DNA of 64,000 bases from Ceratorhiza oryzae-sativae (GCA_030998015.1 JARWMV010000244.1:682001-746000), one strand, 5' to 3'. Counted from the first letter of the stretch, positions 49,316 to 59,915 are shown. The notes: generated by a model from the letters alone, not told the origin. Made by a program: numbers and translations.

Positions 49316-50784
49316 ATGCGGGCCGCCTTTTTCATTTGTGCTGCTCTCGCTACGGTCCTGCCTGTATTTGGTGTCCCTACCAACGTCCCTATCAGCAAGT
49401 ACGCCGGCCGAGTCAAAGCCGGCTCCTATATAATGTGGGTATATGCACTACCATATTTTGCGATTCCTGAGAAGATCTTGATGACACATAGCAAGCTCAA
49501 GGATGGTGTCTCCAAGGAGTCTCACCTGAGCTCAATAGCCTCGGGCTTCGCTGCCGGATCTGGCGTCCAGTATACGTATGACAAGGTATTCCACGGCTAT
49601 GCGATCAACCTGAAGGGTAAAGACCTCGATCTGCTCCGTCATAGCACAGACGTCGAGTACATCCTCGAGGACGGGATTGCCAAGATTGAATATTAGTTAG
49701 TCAGATTAACCATATATTATTTTGCGTTATTGATCGGATTTGTGCGTGGACGTCAGCCCTGGGGATGAATCAGCAGTAGTTGAGAGGTCTGAGCGAGTTA
49801 CTAGCCATCTAAAATCGCGTTCCAACGGTGCCGGGGTAGTGGTCTATGGGATCGATACGGTATGGTGCATGGTTTTTATTGAAACAATGGGTTCGCTGAT
49901 GCATATATAATCATGGCATTTATACTGATCACAGCACGTTCGGCGGACGTGCTAGCTGGGGTGCTACTTTTGGCGACTATGCCGATGCCGATGGCAACGG
50001 CCATGGAACTCGTAAACAAAATTTATTTATATCTGATGTGTCTAATGTTCAGCCTATACCTAGACACTGCTGGTACCGCTGTTGGAGCCATCTATGGAGA
50101 AGCCACCGAGGCTAAAATTGTTGCAGTCAAAGGTAGGTTGGATCTGGCCGCCCCATGATAGGACACCGTTTACATAGCCACTATCCGATCAGTGTTGTCG
50201 GATGACGGCTTTGGGACTCTTTCAGATATCATTGCTGGTGTCGACTGGGTGGTCAACGACAAGGGAAGCAACCCAGCCGTTGCTATCATGTCTCTCGGTG
50301 GAGGGGGAAACACAGCTCTCGATTCAGCAGTCGATTCTGCGATCGGTTCAGGAGTCCACTTTGCGATCGCTGCCGGAAACTTCAACAATGATGTGGCAAC
50401 CACATCGCCTGCTCGCGTTGCTGCTGCAAATACTGTCGGTGCCGTCGACTCTAGCAATCGCAAGGCGTCGTTCTCAAACTATGGCCCTCTTCTTGACGTA
50501 TGGGCCCTGGGTGTCAACGTGCTGAGTGCTTGGATTGGAAGCACTACGGCCACGGACACTATTTCGGGAACTTCCATGGCTGCGTAAGTTCTCCGCCAAT
50601 ATTAGGATTGATATCTGATACGGGCACTTCCAGCCCTCGCGTTGCTGGATATCTCGCGGTCGCTCTCGGAGATTATGGCAACGTTTCACCCGCATCTCTC
50701 AGCGCTAGTCTCAAGGCTAATGCTGTTCCTGTGGTGACTGGTGCCTCTTCCAACACGACCAACCTGTTGGCACAACGCTGGTAA
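49316..50784 (+). CDS. Subtilisin-like serine protease 7 of tandem array, splice acceptor lost
   Basis: Seven exons (49316-49434, 49492-49695, 49757-49859, 49915-50011, 50064-50132, 50193-50583, 50634-50784) would give 377 residues. Signal peptide MRAAFFICAALATVLPVFG; propeptide KLKDGVSKESHL, VFHGYAINLKGKDL. Triad: Asp141 (YGIDTG), His172 ([10 protein letters not shown]) and Ser325 (SGTSMAAPRVAG). The homology-defined end of intron 3 reads TCAT before GGCATTTAT, where every sister has AG before GG(A/G/T)AT; without that AG the intron (49860-49914) cannot be removed normally, and read-through meets a TAA inside it. The gene is also a mosaic: propeptide and C terminus (NLLAQ) are like protease 1, but the intron inside the HGTH codons (after 50011) is found only in subfamily B. 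Either a fresh pseudogene or a gene using an unusual site. Confidence 0.85.
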
Positions 50785-52165
50785 TTGTATCTTGAAGAGA
50801 AGGAGCAGAATGCGGCGGCTGAAATTGTGGTGTTTGTATGCTTGGTTGAACAAAAGAAGAATGATATCCGAATTAGCGACAATGCAAGTCCAGTCTTACC
50901 TTACTGTTCGATTTGACTACCTATGTTGAAACCAGTCTTCTCGTTGCTGCCGGGTGTCATATCGATCCATGCGCTAACCCCGAGACTACTTGCTTCGTGG
51001 GAAAACTTTGAGGGCCCCCGACAAGTGAACCCGAACCAAGGACAACGAACGCTGAGGCGGAAGTCGGGCTGTCGGTCACTGGCGCGGTCCCACAACCTCT
51101 GCGTATGCGACGTCCCCGTTTACCGTACCGGGACTCGGGCGTATCAGTTTGCCCCCCCCCCAATACCATGTGCATATACGACACTACGAATAACCGAGCA
51201 AGAATCGACAGTTCTCGAACCCAAGGCGTTTCGGGGCAGTTTTCCTTGAACGTTTTCCGAATCTCATGTGCAATATCAAATAGCAAACGTCGAAATCGGG
51301 ACAGCGACAATGGTGCGAGAGACCCCTGTCGTTTCGTCAGTATGGGTTTGAAATTGAATTCATAAAAGTTATCGGACCCGCATTTCTCGCATGCTGGTGG
51401 GAGTATAACACCGTGTATTAGGGAGTTGTGGGCCATTGAAAATGAACGATGTAGTAAATCGACACCCCGTCATCCGCGCGATCCAATATCAAGCAAAATG
51501 TTTGAGCGAGTTTATCAACGAGCCACATAACCACATGTGCACGGACCACCCAGGACGGTTAGATAAACTCATCCGGAAGCAAACCAAAAAACTTTACAGT
51601 CACCTCGATCCCCCATCAGTCAAAAACGACTTTTTTTTTTTTTTTGGTGATAACCAAAACTGCCGTGTTTGCGGGGTTCGAGCAGAATAAAAAGCTCGTC
51701 GCTGGGCATGTCGCTGTCCGTTTTTCATTTGCCTCTACTGGATTGGCGACTAATCAGCGTTGGGTGCATTTTTTTTTCGATGCTGTATTGTCGATAGTTG
51801 GTTGTGTATAAGAATAGAGATTGGTTTTTGGGTGAAGGTCCTCGCTGGGATACCTTTGTTTGGTTCGGCAGGTGGGTGCTTCGAGCCTTTGCTCATGGGC
51901 AACACTGCAAGCCGTCTCCCGGTGGATTGATCCTACACGCAAATAACATGCTCAAATGTCCACCCTGCCGACCAACCAGAAATTCTTCCACGTTCCCGCA
52001 AATTCTGCCGACTGACAGTAGTCCATAATAAGAAAATATCTGCTGCTCACGCCGGCAACCTCGCCAACCGATTTCCAAAGAAAAAATCACAAGTGGACCA
52101 CGTAGATGTCGACTATGCAATATATGAATGATTACAACGAATTTAAATACATGCACCCCCTCGGT
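50785..52165. other. Intergenic, end of array to thiolase
   Basis: No gene recognised. Opposed frames at 50923-51249 (+) and 50957-51436 (-) overlap and lack domains. Homopolymers stand out: ten C at about 51152-51161 and fifteen T at 51631-51645. Confidence 0.45.
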
Positions 52166-53650
52166 CTACTGCTCGTTGACAAAGACGGCAGCCATACCCA
52201 TACCGGAACCGATACACATGCTCGTGACGATGATGCGCTGTTTGGTGCGCTTGGCGTGGGCAAACGCAGTTGCGACCTGACGTGCGCCAGCTAATGAGAA
52301 AGGAGACGTTAGATATGGGTGAGGTATAAGGAGAAAGATAATGCACGTACTGCATCCGAGAGGGTGTCCGATGGCGATGGCTCCACCGCTGTAGATACCT
52401 AGTCAGTACCAAAGAGGAGAAAGCGACATGGTCATACGCACTTGGGGTTAACTTTTTCAATTGGAATGCCGAGGTGTTGGATGGACATGACGGCCTGGGA
52501 TGCAAACGCCTCGTTGATCTCGAAAAAGTCGACCTCGGAAAGCTCGAGGCCGGCCTTGGACAAGGCCTTGGGAATGGCAAACGCCGGGCCGACACCCATG
52601 ATCTTGGGCGGAACTGGAGCAAGCGATCAATCAAAGGGTGAAAAAAATAAAGAGAATAACCGAGACATACCTCCAACGACAGCCGAAGTGACAAATTTGC
52701 CCAGAATCGGCAGACCGAGTTTTTGGGCGACGCTTCGTCGGGCCAGGAGAACGGCCGCGGCGCCGTCCGAGACTTGGCTGGCGTTTCCGGCATGGGTCGA
52801 ACCGGTCTTGGAGAACGCGGGCTTGAGCTTGGACAGGCTCTCGGCGGTGACGCCCTCGCGGACGCCATCGTCCTTGTCTACCACGACCTCGATCTCTTTC
52901 TCGGTCTTGGGGTCGATCCATTTCGTCTTGATGGGGACGATCTCGGCTTTAAAGTTGCCGGCTTTTTGAGCGGCCGCGGCCTTGGCGAACGAGTGAGCGG
53001 CGAACTTGTCCTGGGTCTCGCGCGAGATGTTGTAGTCGGCCGCGACGTTTTCAGAGGTGATACCCATGGGGATCAAGCAGTCGGCAGCCTCCTGGTTGGA
53101 CATGACTGCGTCGGAAAAGGCGGCGGGCATGACGCCTGCGCCGTAGCCGTGGGTCATGCTCTCGACACCAGCACCTAGTCCAAGAAGAATACTTAGCACA
53201 TGAGCGCGATGGGAGAGAATCGAGACGCACCAATACCAATGTCAATCTGCCCGGTGCTAATCCCGTTGGCAATCTGGCTGACGGCGGTCAGACCCGAGCT
53301 GCACTGCCTGTTGACGGTGTAGACCGCGCTCGAGTTGGGGATCCCGGCGTGGAGAGCAGCCATGCGGGCGGCGGTCGCTCCGCCTCCGGGCGGGAGCACG
53401 TTTCCGACCGCGACGTCCTCGATGAGCTTGGGGTCGAGCTTGGCGGTGGTGTAGACGGCGCGGAGGACGTGGCTGAGCATCTCCTCGGGCAGCGTGTCCT
53501 TGAACCCGCCCTTTTTGGCCTGGGGTTGCCCGTCAGCGCGTGGCGAGCGGGCGGGGCGGGGGTGGTACAGACCTTGGTGATGGCCGTGCGGAGGGCAGCG
53601 ACGATGACGACGTCGTTGGGCGACTGGGCGAGCAGCTGGGACTTGGCCAT
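52166..53650 (-). CDS. 3-ketoacyl-CoA thiolase (beta-oxidation)
   Basis: Thiolase cleaves 3-ketoacyl-CoA with CoA to acetyl-CoA and a shortened acyl-CoA, the last step of beta-oxidation. Six exons (53650-53573, 53519-53231, 53174-52671, 52613-52442, 52388-52351, 52290-52166) give 401 residues. All signatures are present: nucleophile Cys99 (NRQCSSGL), VESMTHGYG, NASQVSDGAAAVL, the NEAFA motif, His356 (GGAIAIGHPLG) and Cys386 (MCIGSGMGMAAVF). It matches the ACAA1/POT1 (peroxisomal) group better than acetoacetyl-CoA thiolase (PPGGGATAARMAALHAGIP). The N terminus (MAKSQLLAQSPNDVVIV) is short and shows no RLx5HL-type PTS2, and the C terminus (VNEQ) is not PTS1, so its location is unclear. An upstream start carrying a PTS2 is not seen. 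Confidence 0.93.
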
Positions 53651-53880
53651 GGTGAGTGGGGGTGGTGAAGTGTGGAGATGCGGGGCCTCGCAGCGCTCGC
53701 TCTATAAACCGTCGGCCACTCAGCAGACCGGCGAGGCCACCCCGAATCGAATCCAGTCGCTTGGCTGTCATAGCCGGTTTCACGTGAGCCAATGGCATGT
53801 GAATCCGGGAAAATCGTCCTGTGATACGCGGTCTCGCTGGCCCATCCAGTCGTGGATGTTTGATTGGACCTCGCATCCAA

Positions 53881-53985
53881 TCTCCTATGGCGCAATCGGT
53901 GGCGCGTCTGACTGTTAGGCATGATGACTCATGCACACACAAACTGCCAATCAGAAGGTTGTTAGTTCGATCCTAACTGGGAGAG
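53881..53985 (+). tRNA. tRNA-Asn (GTT) with a 32-nt intron
   Basis: The sequence folds as a full cloverleaf. Acceptor TCTCCTA pairs with TGGGAGA (one wobble); D-stem GCGC/GCGC around AATCGGTG; anticodon stem TCTGA/TCAGA; T-arm GTTAG-TTCGATC-CTAAC (perfect); discriminator G at 53985. The anticodon GTT is at 53914-53916. A 32-nt intron (53918-53949) sits one base after the anticodon, the canonical place for eukaryotic tRNA introns. A TTTT run just after the gene can end Pol III transcription. The A box is TGGCGCAATCGG. It is divergent from the thiolase start, 230 bp away. Confidence 0.93.
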
Positions 53986-54701
53986 TTGTTTTGGTTCCAT
54001 CGAATCCAGCCCAGCGCCGGTGCTTTTTGTGGGTCACACATCATATATCTAATTACAAAGCAGATCGACGGCCCAGGTGTGTTGAAAGAACTGAACAACA
54101 GAAACATGCATAATCCGGCAGCGAGCGGTGGGGAAAAGGGGCACAAAATAGGAGAGAAATCGCCTTTGATCATAGGTTGAGTATTCATTGAAACGCATGA
54201 CTCGGTGAAGGAAAGCCTGTGGGTTGAAGTTGAACGGTAGCTGAGACGGCGACTTCTAAACGCCATCCTCACACACGGGTGTTAGCAAGCCTAGAAGGAG
54301 GTATACACCGTGTAGCATTATGCCTAAAAATTAAAATGAAAACGCGGACATTTTGAATGGCGATGCACCAGCCAGTCAAGTGAGAATTCACAGTGGGGCG
54401 CGAGGGGTCAGTAGTGAAGGAGAAACCAGTGATAGCCGCAACCTGCCAAAAATAATGACGGATTAGTTACAAATTATCGCGCGCATAGACCAATTGGGGC
54501 ATTTATTGGTACATGTGAGCCGCTTACAAGCCGGGCGAGCTTTAGATAGTCGAGATCAGTGCATACAATTCAGAATAAGGTCACGTGCATGATTCTCACC
54601 CGTCATCTTAACCACGGCAGATGTCTACAGGCGTCTCTGCATTGAGCTTTAAAACGACCTTGAAGGGTGGTTAAGGTATGATTTTTCGCCCATTGTGACA
54701 A
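53986..54701. other. Intergenic between tRNA-Asn and duplication block 1
   Basis: No gene recognised. The minus frame at 53973-54272 has no domain. The stretch ends where similarity to 60348 onward begins. Confidence 0.5.
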
Positions 54702-54895
54702 AGGACGAGGATATGCATATATGCTTACTTGGCACTCCAAAGTACTGGTCAGGGGGCCCTCCCCCCAGGGGAGGGGAAAATGGATTGTCTACTCGAATAC
54801 ATGAAGGCGGGGAAATTAATAATGATCAACAAAAAATCAAAAACAGCTGTAAAAGACTGATCTGCCAGCAGATCAAGTGTTTGCCGGGGGTCAAA

Positions 54896-55664
54896 CTACC
54901 CGGCGCCTCGAAGCACAGCTTCTCGCAAGAACAAACAGATGAAGAAAAGTACTAGCCGCTCGTTCCTCTCACAGGCGGGCTCGCGCTCTACCAGCTGCTC
55001 TCCATAGTCCTCCAAGCTCCCAAAAATGTCGTCTATAAAGCATTAGTGCAATCATTTGATCGAATGTAAGAGAGGAACTTACTGCCATAGTCGACATTTC
55101 TGCGCCTGGCATCGACAGCATGCCCGACCTGGTCCCATGTGGTTGTCTTGCGAAGGAGCTGTAATCTGAAGATCACGTCCCCTTCCTCTCGAAAGGCCAT
55201 CTTGAACTTTCGGACCACCCGTTGGAGGTAAGCCCACGCGCAAGTCTCTGCGTGCGCTCGTTGATCCACCGGCACGCTCGGCATCTCGAATTCGCCCTCG
55301 TCTTTGAAGAACGCGGGCGAATAACGGTTCCGATAAACCCGGATCTGCAGCAGATAGGACAGCTTGATGTAGCGACCGGCTGCTGCTGGGCTGGGTTCGG
55401 CGTGTAGTGGGGCAGCGGGGGGCGGGGCGGGGGTGGGAATAGGTCAGGGGACGGGGACAGGGGCGGGGACGCGGTCGGAGATGGGGTCGGGGACAGTTCG
55501 TCATTCCAGCTTGGCATCAGCAAGGGCGGCAGCGGCTTCTTGGTCCAGAGCCTCGGGTTCCTCAAGTACGCCGTCTCCTCTCGCTCGATAGCGACCAGGG
55601 AATCGACCAGCCCGACAGACAAGACTACAAACACCAACCACGCTGACAATTGCAGCGTGGCTAC
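54896..55664 (-). pseudogene. Broken copy of the duplicated membrane protein gene
   Basis: This is the block-1 copy of the gene at 60550-61235. The sister start codon is GTA here (55664-55662, Val in place of Met) and no other ATG lies nearby in frame. The frame opening with VATLQLSAWLVFVVLSVGL runs through a Pro-rich part, but the conserved region (YIKLSYLLQIRVYRNRYSPA, AETCAWAYLQRVVRKFKMAF) continues in another frame, after a shift in the C-rich stretch at about 55390-55500. The last exon is well kept (DIFGSLEDYGEQLVE, FFICLFLREAVLRGAG, TAG at 54896). The function of the family is unknown. Confidence 0.6.
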
Positions 55665-56567
55665 CCCTCTCCTGCACCCGAGTAGCCACGCGTGCACGGA
55701 AATCCGAGCACGCAGGCGCGTTCTCGAGTACAGGTCTCTCGCCCGAGAATAAATCGGGGCGAGGCGCGAAGGTTTGGGTACTTCACGTAGGGACAGGGGT
55801 GGGGGTCTGCGGGGCCGAGCATGGGCGGGCCGAGGCGGGATGGGACCATCGAGGTGTGTACGCTCCGTCTTGGTGGGGGAGCGGAGGACTGGGGTTCCGG
55901 AGGGGGGAGCATGAGGACCGCAAGAGGGGGCCGTCGAAGGGGAAGCTGCCAGGCCGGACGGGGGGTCGAGTGGATGAGGGAGGTTTCGGCACAGAGCCGA
56001 AGCCGGAGTAGGAACAGGCGGTGGTATACTTCTACCGCCCTTGGGGAACGAACCAAGGCTGGGAGAAGTGTATCGTTAGCTATCACAAATGATTACCCAC
56101 TCGATAGGATACTCACGCGGCCTCGTCTGGCACAAATCATGCGCTAGACGGTCTCGTTTGTTTATAGCCCACTTTCCAGCCTGTTGGGCACTGCCCGAAA
56201 GTCGTGCGATGGCTGAAAAAGCGGGAGAGGATGGGGGAATCGACGAGTGGAGGGATGTCGGAGCCCTTATGGGATCGACAGTCGCGAGAGACGGAGCTCC
56301 CGTGCTGCGATCAGGCTGTTAGCTTTCCCAATACACAAACACGATGCTCAAGAGGACTCACATCGCCTGCCAGCTCGGAATTGTAATATCTGTGGGTGCA
56401 ACGAACCCGAGCAGCAGCCGAAGTGCGCTCAGAGTATCGTGCACAGTGAGTAAAGTTGTGAAGAGACGCATATCTTTCCAACGATGGGATATGGGGGGTA
56501 AAATCGAAGGGAGGCCGTACCATGAACCCAAGTCTCGGATTTTATAATCCATTCCTCCGACGGGCAT
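55661..56567 (-). CDS. Hypothetical protein, duplicated gene, block-1 copy
   Basis: Not recognised. From ATG 56567 three exons can be joined at the same GT-AG sites as in the sister gene at 61129-62148: the first (MPVGGMDYKIRDLGSWYGLP ... FVAPTDITIPSWQAM), the second (APSLATVDPIRAPTSLHS ... RDRLAHDLCQTRP) and the third (ALVRSPRAVEVYHRLFLLRL ...). The fact that all three frames stay open in both copies, despite base changes, argues for coding. After about 60 residues of the third exon the two copies differ through indels and end at different stops. The third exon is Pro/Arg-rich, which may be frame drift. There is no clear TM or signal peptide. Confidence 0.4.
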
Positions 56568-56643
56568 GCTGCAGGCCCGCACCAGACGAACGGGTCACGA
56601 AATAGGAGTCGAACCCCCCAGTCCAGACCGACAACCAACCCCC

Positions 56644-56882
56644 ATGGCTTGTCCAATGGTATCGCGCATTGCATGCCAATGCGCTTCGGCGTTCGTCTAT
56701 ATTCTCTTATTCTGAACTCTGCTGTACAATCATTGCAGGATCAGCAAGATTCACTCATGACGCCGGACGAAGATCTCACCTTAAGCCAAAATCCCGCTAA
56801 TGATCTCCCGGCGGCAGAAGCACTTACCCCGCAAACGCTTAAGCACAATCACATGCCTCGACCACCCAAGTGTCTGGAATGA
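56644..56882 (+). pseudogene. Frameshifted copy of the small plus-strand gene
   Basis: This is the sister of the frame at 62224-62508. From ATG 56644 the sequence reads MACPMVSRIACQCASAFVY and then hits a stop because of two extra bases (CTATATTCTC against CTATTCTC). The rest (ALTPQTLKHNHMPRPPK) is open in the shifted frame but ends early after CLE, where the sister reads GLEWLESWRN. Confidence 0.45.
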
Positions 56883-57075
56883 CTCAGAGCTGGAGAGATA
56901 AGAGCGAAGTGCGATGAGGATTTGTTGTGAATTGGGCAAATGGCGGAATTACAGTCGGGTTGACATAGGAGAGTGAACATGGTTTGGGGGCGGGAATGAA
57001 CAAGATTCTAAACCGCGCCTGTGCGTCAATGACAAACAAGCGGTAGAAAAAAGTGGAGGAGTGGGCGAGAGGAGT

Positions 57076-58439
57076 GTAAAAGAGAGATACAAGCCCGATT
57101 TTAGAGCATAAAAGATCAATGTCCCCTAAATGGCATCGCGGTTAATCTCATTGAAGCGTCAGAATAGAGCCTACCCATGGTCTGCAGTCCTGCCTGGTAT
57201 TCGATCCTGACAATTGCTTTGGGGTACCTAGACATCCAGCATGAGTCGCTAGGGCCAAATTGTAACATCTGCTGATATGAATGACGCACCGCTGACCGAC
57301 CAATCACCTCTGCAAAATGCACCGATGGGTATCCACCGGACAACACTGAGTAACATGGATGAAGAATGGAAACAGATGTGTCAAAATAAATATTCTTCTT
57401 GCAAATGTGGCATGCACAGTGGCCTGGCTGCGAGACTCTGACATGCGCTGGCTACGAAACCATGACTTCCAGCCAACTGCCCATGTGAAAATCATGAATA
57501 CGCACCTCCTCGGACCACCGATAGACTTCAACGAAGAATCTGGCTGGTTTATGGAAGCGGCTTCCCAGCAGCTAGTTCGATAGCTCTGTTGTGATGCAAT
57601 GATAGCCTAAGCGAGGGGGTATGAGTAATTGCACTGCCACAGTGAACATCAATGCCGATGGACTGGGTAGTCAAATGATACAACGAGCCTAGGATGTCAA
57701 GACAAAATGAGCAGGCTAACATAGGGAATGCTGCAATAAGGCTGCTTACCGTTTGGCTTCTTTCTACCTCGCACAAGTTGAGCCAGTCCAAGTTGCAGAG
57801 ACACAGACACTCCTGGGTTGAACCACAAACAAGTTCATTGACTCTACAATAATGAAACAATAATAGTTGCGTGAGTTATTGGAGCAGAGCTTGCAAGATG
57901 GCCAAGCGAGACCAAGGCCACAATTTTGGCAATATTGTGGTAACGACGTCGAGCCACTGTCAGAAAACGGCGAGCCACCAGCGAGATATAACCCGGTGAA
58001 TCACAATCTGATATGGTCTGAACCATCAAATGAGCACATCAGGGATAACCTAAAGGGCAGCCAGAGCAGGAAGAGGCGTTCACTGGGGCTATGAAGATAT
58101 TGCCACAAAGTCGCCCACAGGACTTGATGTTTCGGTGGGATATTTGTGATTCACGAGGAAGAAGGTTTTAGGTGCTATTTTCTCACTGGAAACAGTCAAT
58201 TCTAGCGGAGGGTCGAATGTCGCCTGAAAGGTCTATGAAATGGTCAAAAGCGAGTTAATCATTCAGTTGATCATGTTGGTCTTGACGTCACGTGGATTCC
58301 CACGCTGTCATTAGCCTCAATAATGCGCTGACCCAAATTACGAAGACCACCACTTTGCATGAACAACGTTCGCAGTGTCTCACTCCACTGTTATGTTCTA
58401 TATTCATTTAAATAATTTATAATTATATTTGCCTGTGAG
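57076..58439. other. Spacer between duplication block 1 and copia remnant
   Basis: No gene recognised. A minus frame at 57549-57860 (103 codons) has no domain. The part at 58090-58230 (minus) reads like a short coding fragment (ATFDPPLELTVSSEKIAPKT), possibly a remnant of the element described next. Confidence 0.4.
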
Positions 58440-59470
58440 TTCAGCGAAGTCCAACCTATCGAGGAAGCAAGGGGAGGCTCGGTAACCTCCTCCGGGTTTG
58501 CGGTAATTGTGTTTGATGTGGCCAGTGATTCCACAGTTGTGACAAGTGATGGTTGACCGATCTATTGGTCACTGTTGTCCTGCTCTACCGTGATTATTCA
58601 CCTTGGCTCAATTAAAGTAAGTTTTTTTGCTAATTTGAGCTTTGCGGCAATGAATTTTGGCTGATGTCGGCCGAGAGTTGAATGCAATCTAAATTGCCAG
58701 TACGAGGTATTTGGTCAATTACTGAGACGAGATAATACCTTGATTCGGGTAATGAGACAGTAGCTGCTGAATAAATTCCAGTTCGATAATGGTGTGTGAA
58801 CCTCCGGCCATGAGAACAACATTGCGCTTATCATAAACTTGGCGGAGCTTGGCCAAAATCCAATTCGCTGCTGAGGGCTAGTCAGAGCGCCAGCTCTACC
58901 TAAGCAGAATAAACACCAGTAGCGCTTGCTAATCCGAGCTACCCAGGCGTCAATTCTGCTTAGGTAGAACCAGGGCTCTAGCTAGCCCTAACTAGCACAT
59001 TTACTTTTGGCCAAGAGCGATTTAGTATATACTTCAAGATTGTCTCCTTCCGACATGTGCAGGCCAGTACATTTATTGCATAATAGTATGATTGCAGCAG
59101 CTCCAATGGTCCGGTAAGCACGCCCAAGGATAGTCCAAGCATTACTTGCAGTAGTGCAGCGAGCAATGTGAGTCATAGGTGAACTTTTGATGTGACGGCG
59201 GATCATGCCGAGTGCTTGTTGATTCTGTTTGTTTCATGTATCGATGTCGCTTTGAGATACAGTTAAAGCAGCGTGAGTCGATCTGCCAGGATTATTCAGG
59301 AATGGGATTGATTCGCCGACGTTGCGAAGTGGAAAGTTGCCGTTCACGATAGCATATAGTCCAGTTTCCCCGAACATGTCGATTATTTGAAATTTCCAGA
59401 CAGCATCATTGTCCCAGCCTTTATGAGGTGTCGTTTTGAATGTGTTATTGGATATGGTTTAAACTGAAGT
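58440..59470 (-). mobile_element. Decayed Ty1/copia-type gag
   Basis: On the minus strand the fragments read like a copia Gag: an N-terminal part (PHKGWDNDAVWKFQIIDMFG, VNGNFPLRNVGESIPFLNN), a UBN2-type core (CTTASNAWTILGRAYRTIG, MSEGDNLEVYTKSLLAKSK), a downstream part (DKRNVVLMAGGSHTIIELEF) and a zinc knuckle at 58544-58503 (CHNCGITGHIKHNY), where the last Cys of CCHC is Tyr. An in-frame TGA near 59233 and the foldback insertion at 58868-58995 break the frame. No protease, integrase or reverse transcriptase is present in the window, so the rest of the element is gone. Confidence 0.6.
58868..58995. repeat. Foldback (MITE-like) inverted repeat inside the gag relic
   Basis: Two imperfect inverted arms of about 38-40 bp lie at about 58872-58910 (AGGGCTAGTC ... 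CTACCTAAGCAGAAT) and 58953-58990 (ATTCTGCTTAGGTAG ... CTAGCCCT), with a spacer of about 42 nt. The inner 16 bp pair perfectly; the outer parts have mismatches. The gag similarity stops on one side and resumes on the other, which shows an insertion. No clear target-site duplication is seen. Confidence 0.65.
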
Positions 59471-59496
59471 CATGATGGCCTAGTTTTAAGGTTGGT

Positions 59497-59915
59497 AGAC
59501 AACAAATGTACCCATGAAGGGCAAGCTAGGTGGGCTAGGATAAGTGTGGGCGATGTGGTGTAGGTTTTCTAGATCAAATTTGAGCGCAGCCGTAGCGAGG
59601 GGTCCTGCCCCTGTTTGGGCAAATATGAAGAGGTCGGTCGAGGTTTCATTGTTTTTAGTGTAAAATGATTTGTCAAGTACGTTAATAGCGTCTATGACTT
59701 CTCGATGCAGTGGGGTTCCTCGTAGAGTGACACGAAGGTCTCGTAGTTGTTGTACGAATTCTGCTGGTTAGGGATCGACTGTTAGCCAATAATTGAAGTC
59801 ATAATCCTAAAGGGAATCGAGGTATTGGGTTGCGTGGAATAACGAGAGGTTGACAAAAGTCCTTAGTTCGGGGTCCTCGAATTCGGGTTATAAATCAAGT
59901 GAAATGTCCGCAGAC
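59497..59915 (-). pseudogene. Degenerate coding region with in-frame stops
   Basis: Upstream of the gag relic one minus-strand frame keeps a protein-like composition over about 140 codons (EFEDPELRTFVNLSLFHATQ, DAINVLDKSFYTKNNETSTD, FDLENLHHIAHTYPSPPSLP), but is cut by three stops (TAA, TAG, TAA) early on and two more at the end. I do not recognise the family; it may be an upstream part of the same mobile element or a captured host gene. Confidence 0.35.

Larger units (their letters stand above)
54702..57075. repeat. Segmental duplication, block 1
   Basis: This block matches 60348-62655 in the same orientation, about 5.6 kb apart. Shared landmarks in order: a GGGGCCCTCCC-CAGGGGAGG palindrome (54756/60401), the ends of a minus-strand membrane protein gene, an upstream minus-strand gene, a small plus-strand frame, and a tail containing CAAATGGCGGAATTACAGTC and TGACAAACAAGCGG. 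Identity is highest (about 95% by eye) at 56460-56880. Intergenic and coding parts are both duplicated, so it is a DNA-level event, not retrocopying (introns are kept). Confidence 0.85.

Noticed and set aside
53193..53942. 249-codon minus-strand frame extending the thiolase upstream
   Set aside because: It runs through the intron and the promoter/tRNA region; the spliced model from ATG 53650 matches the family and needs no such extension.
56580..56640. A GGGTTCGACTCC B-box-like motif on the minus strand, repeated at 62160-62215
   Set aside because: The flanking bases do not form a T-stem (GGGGG against CCTAT) and no A box or acceptor pairing is found; it is duplicated exon/intergenic sequence, not a tRNA.
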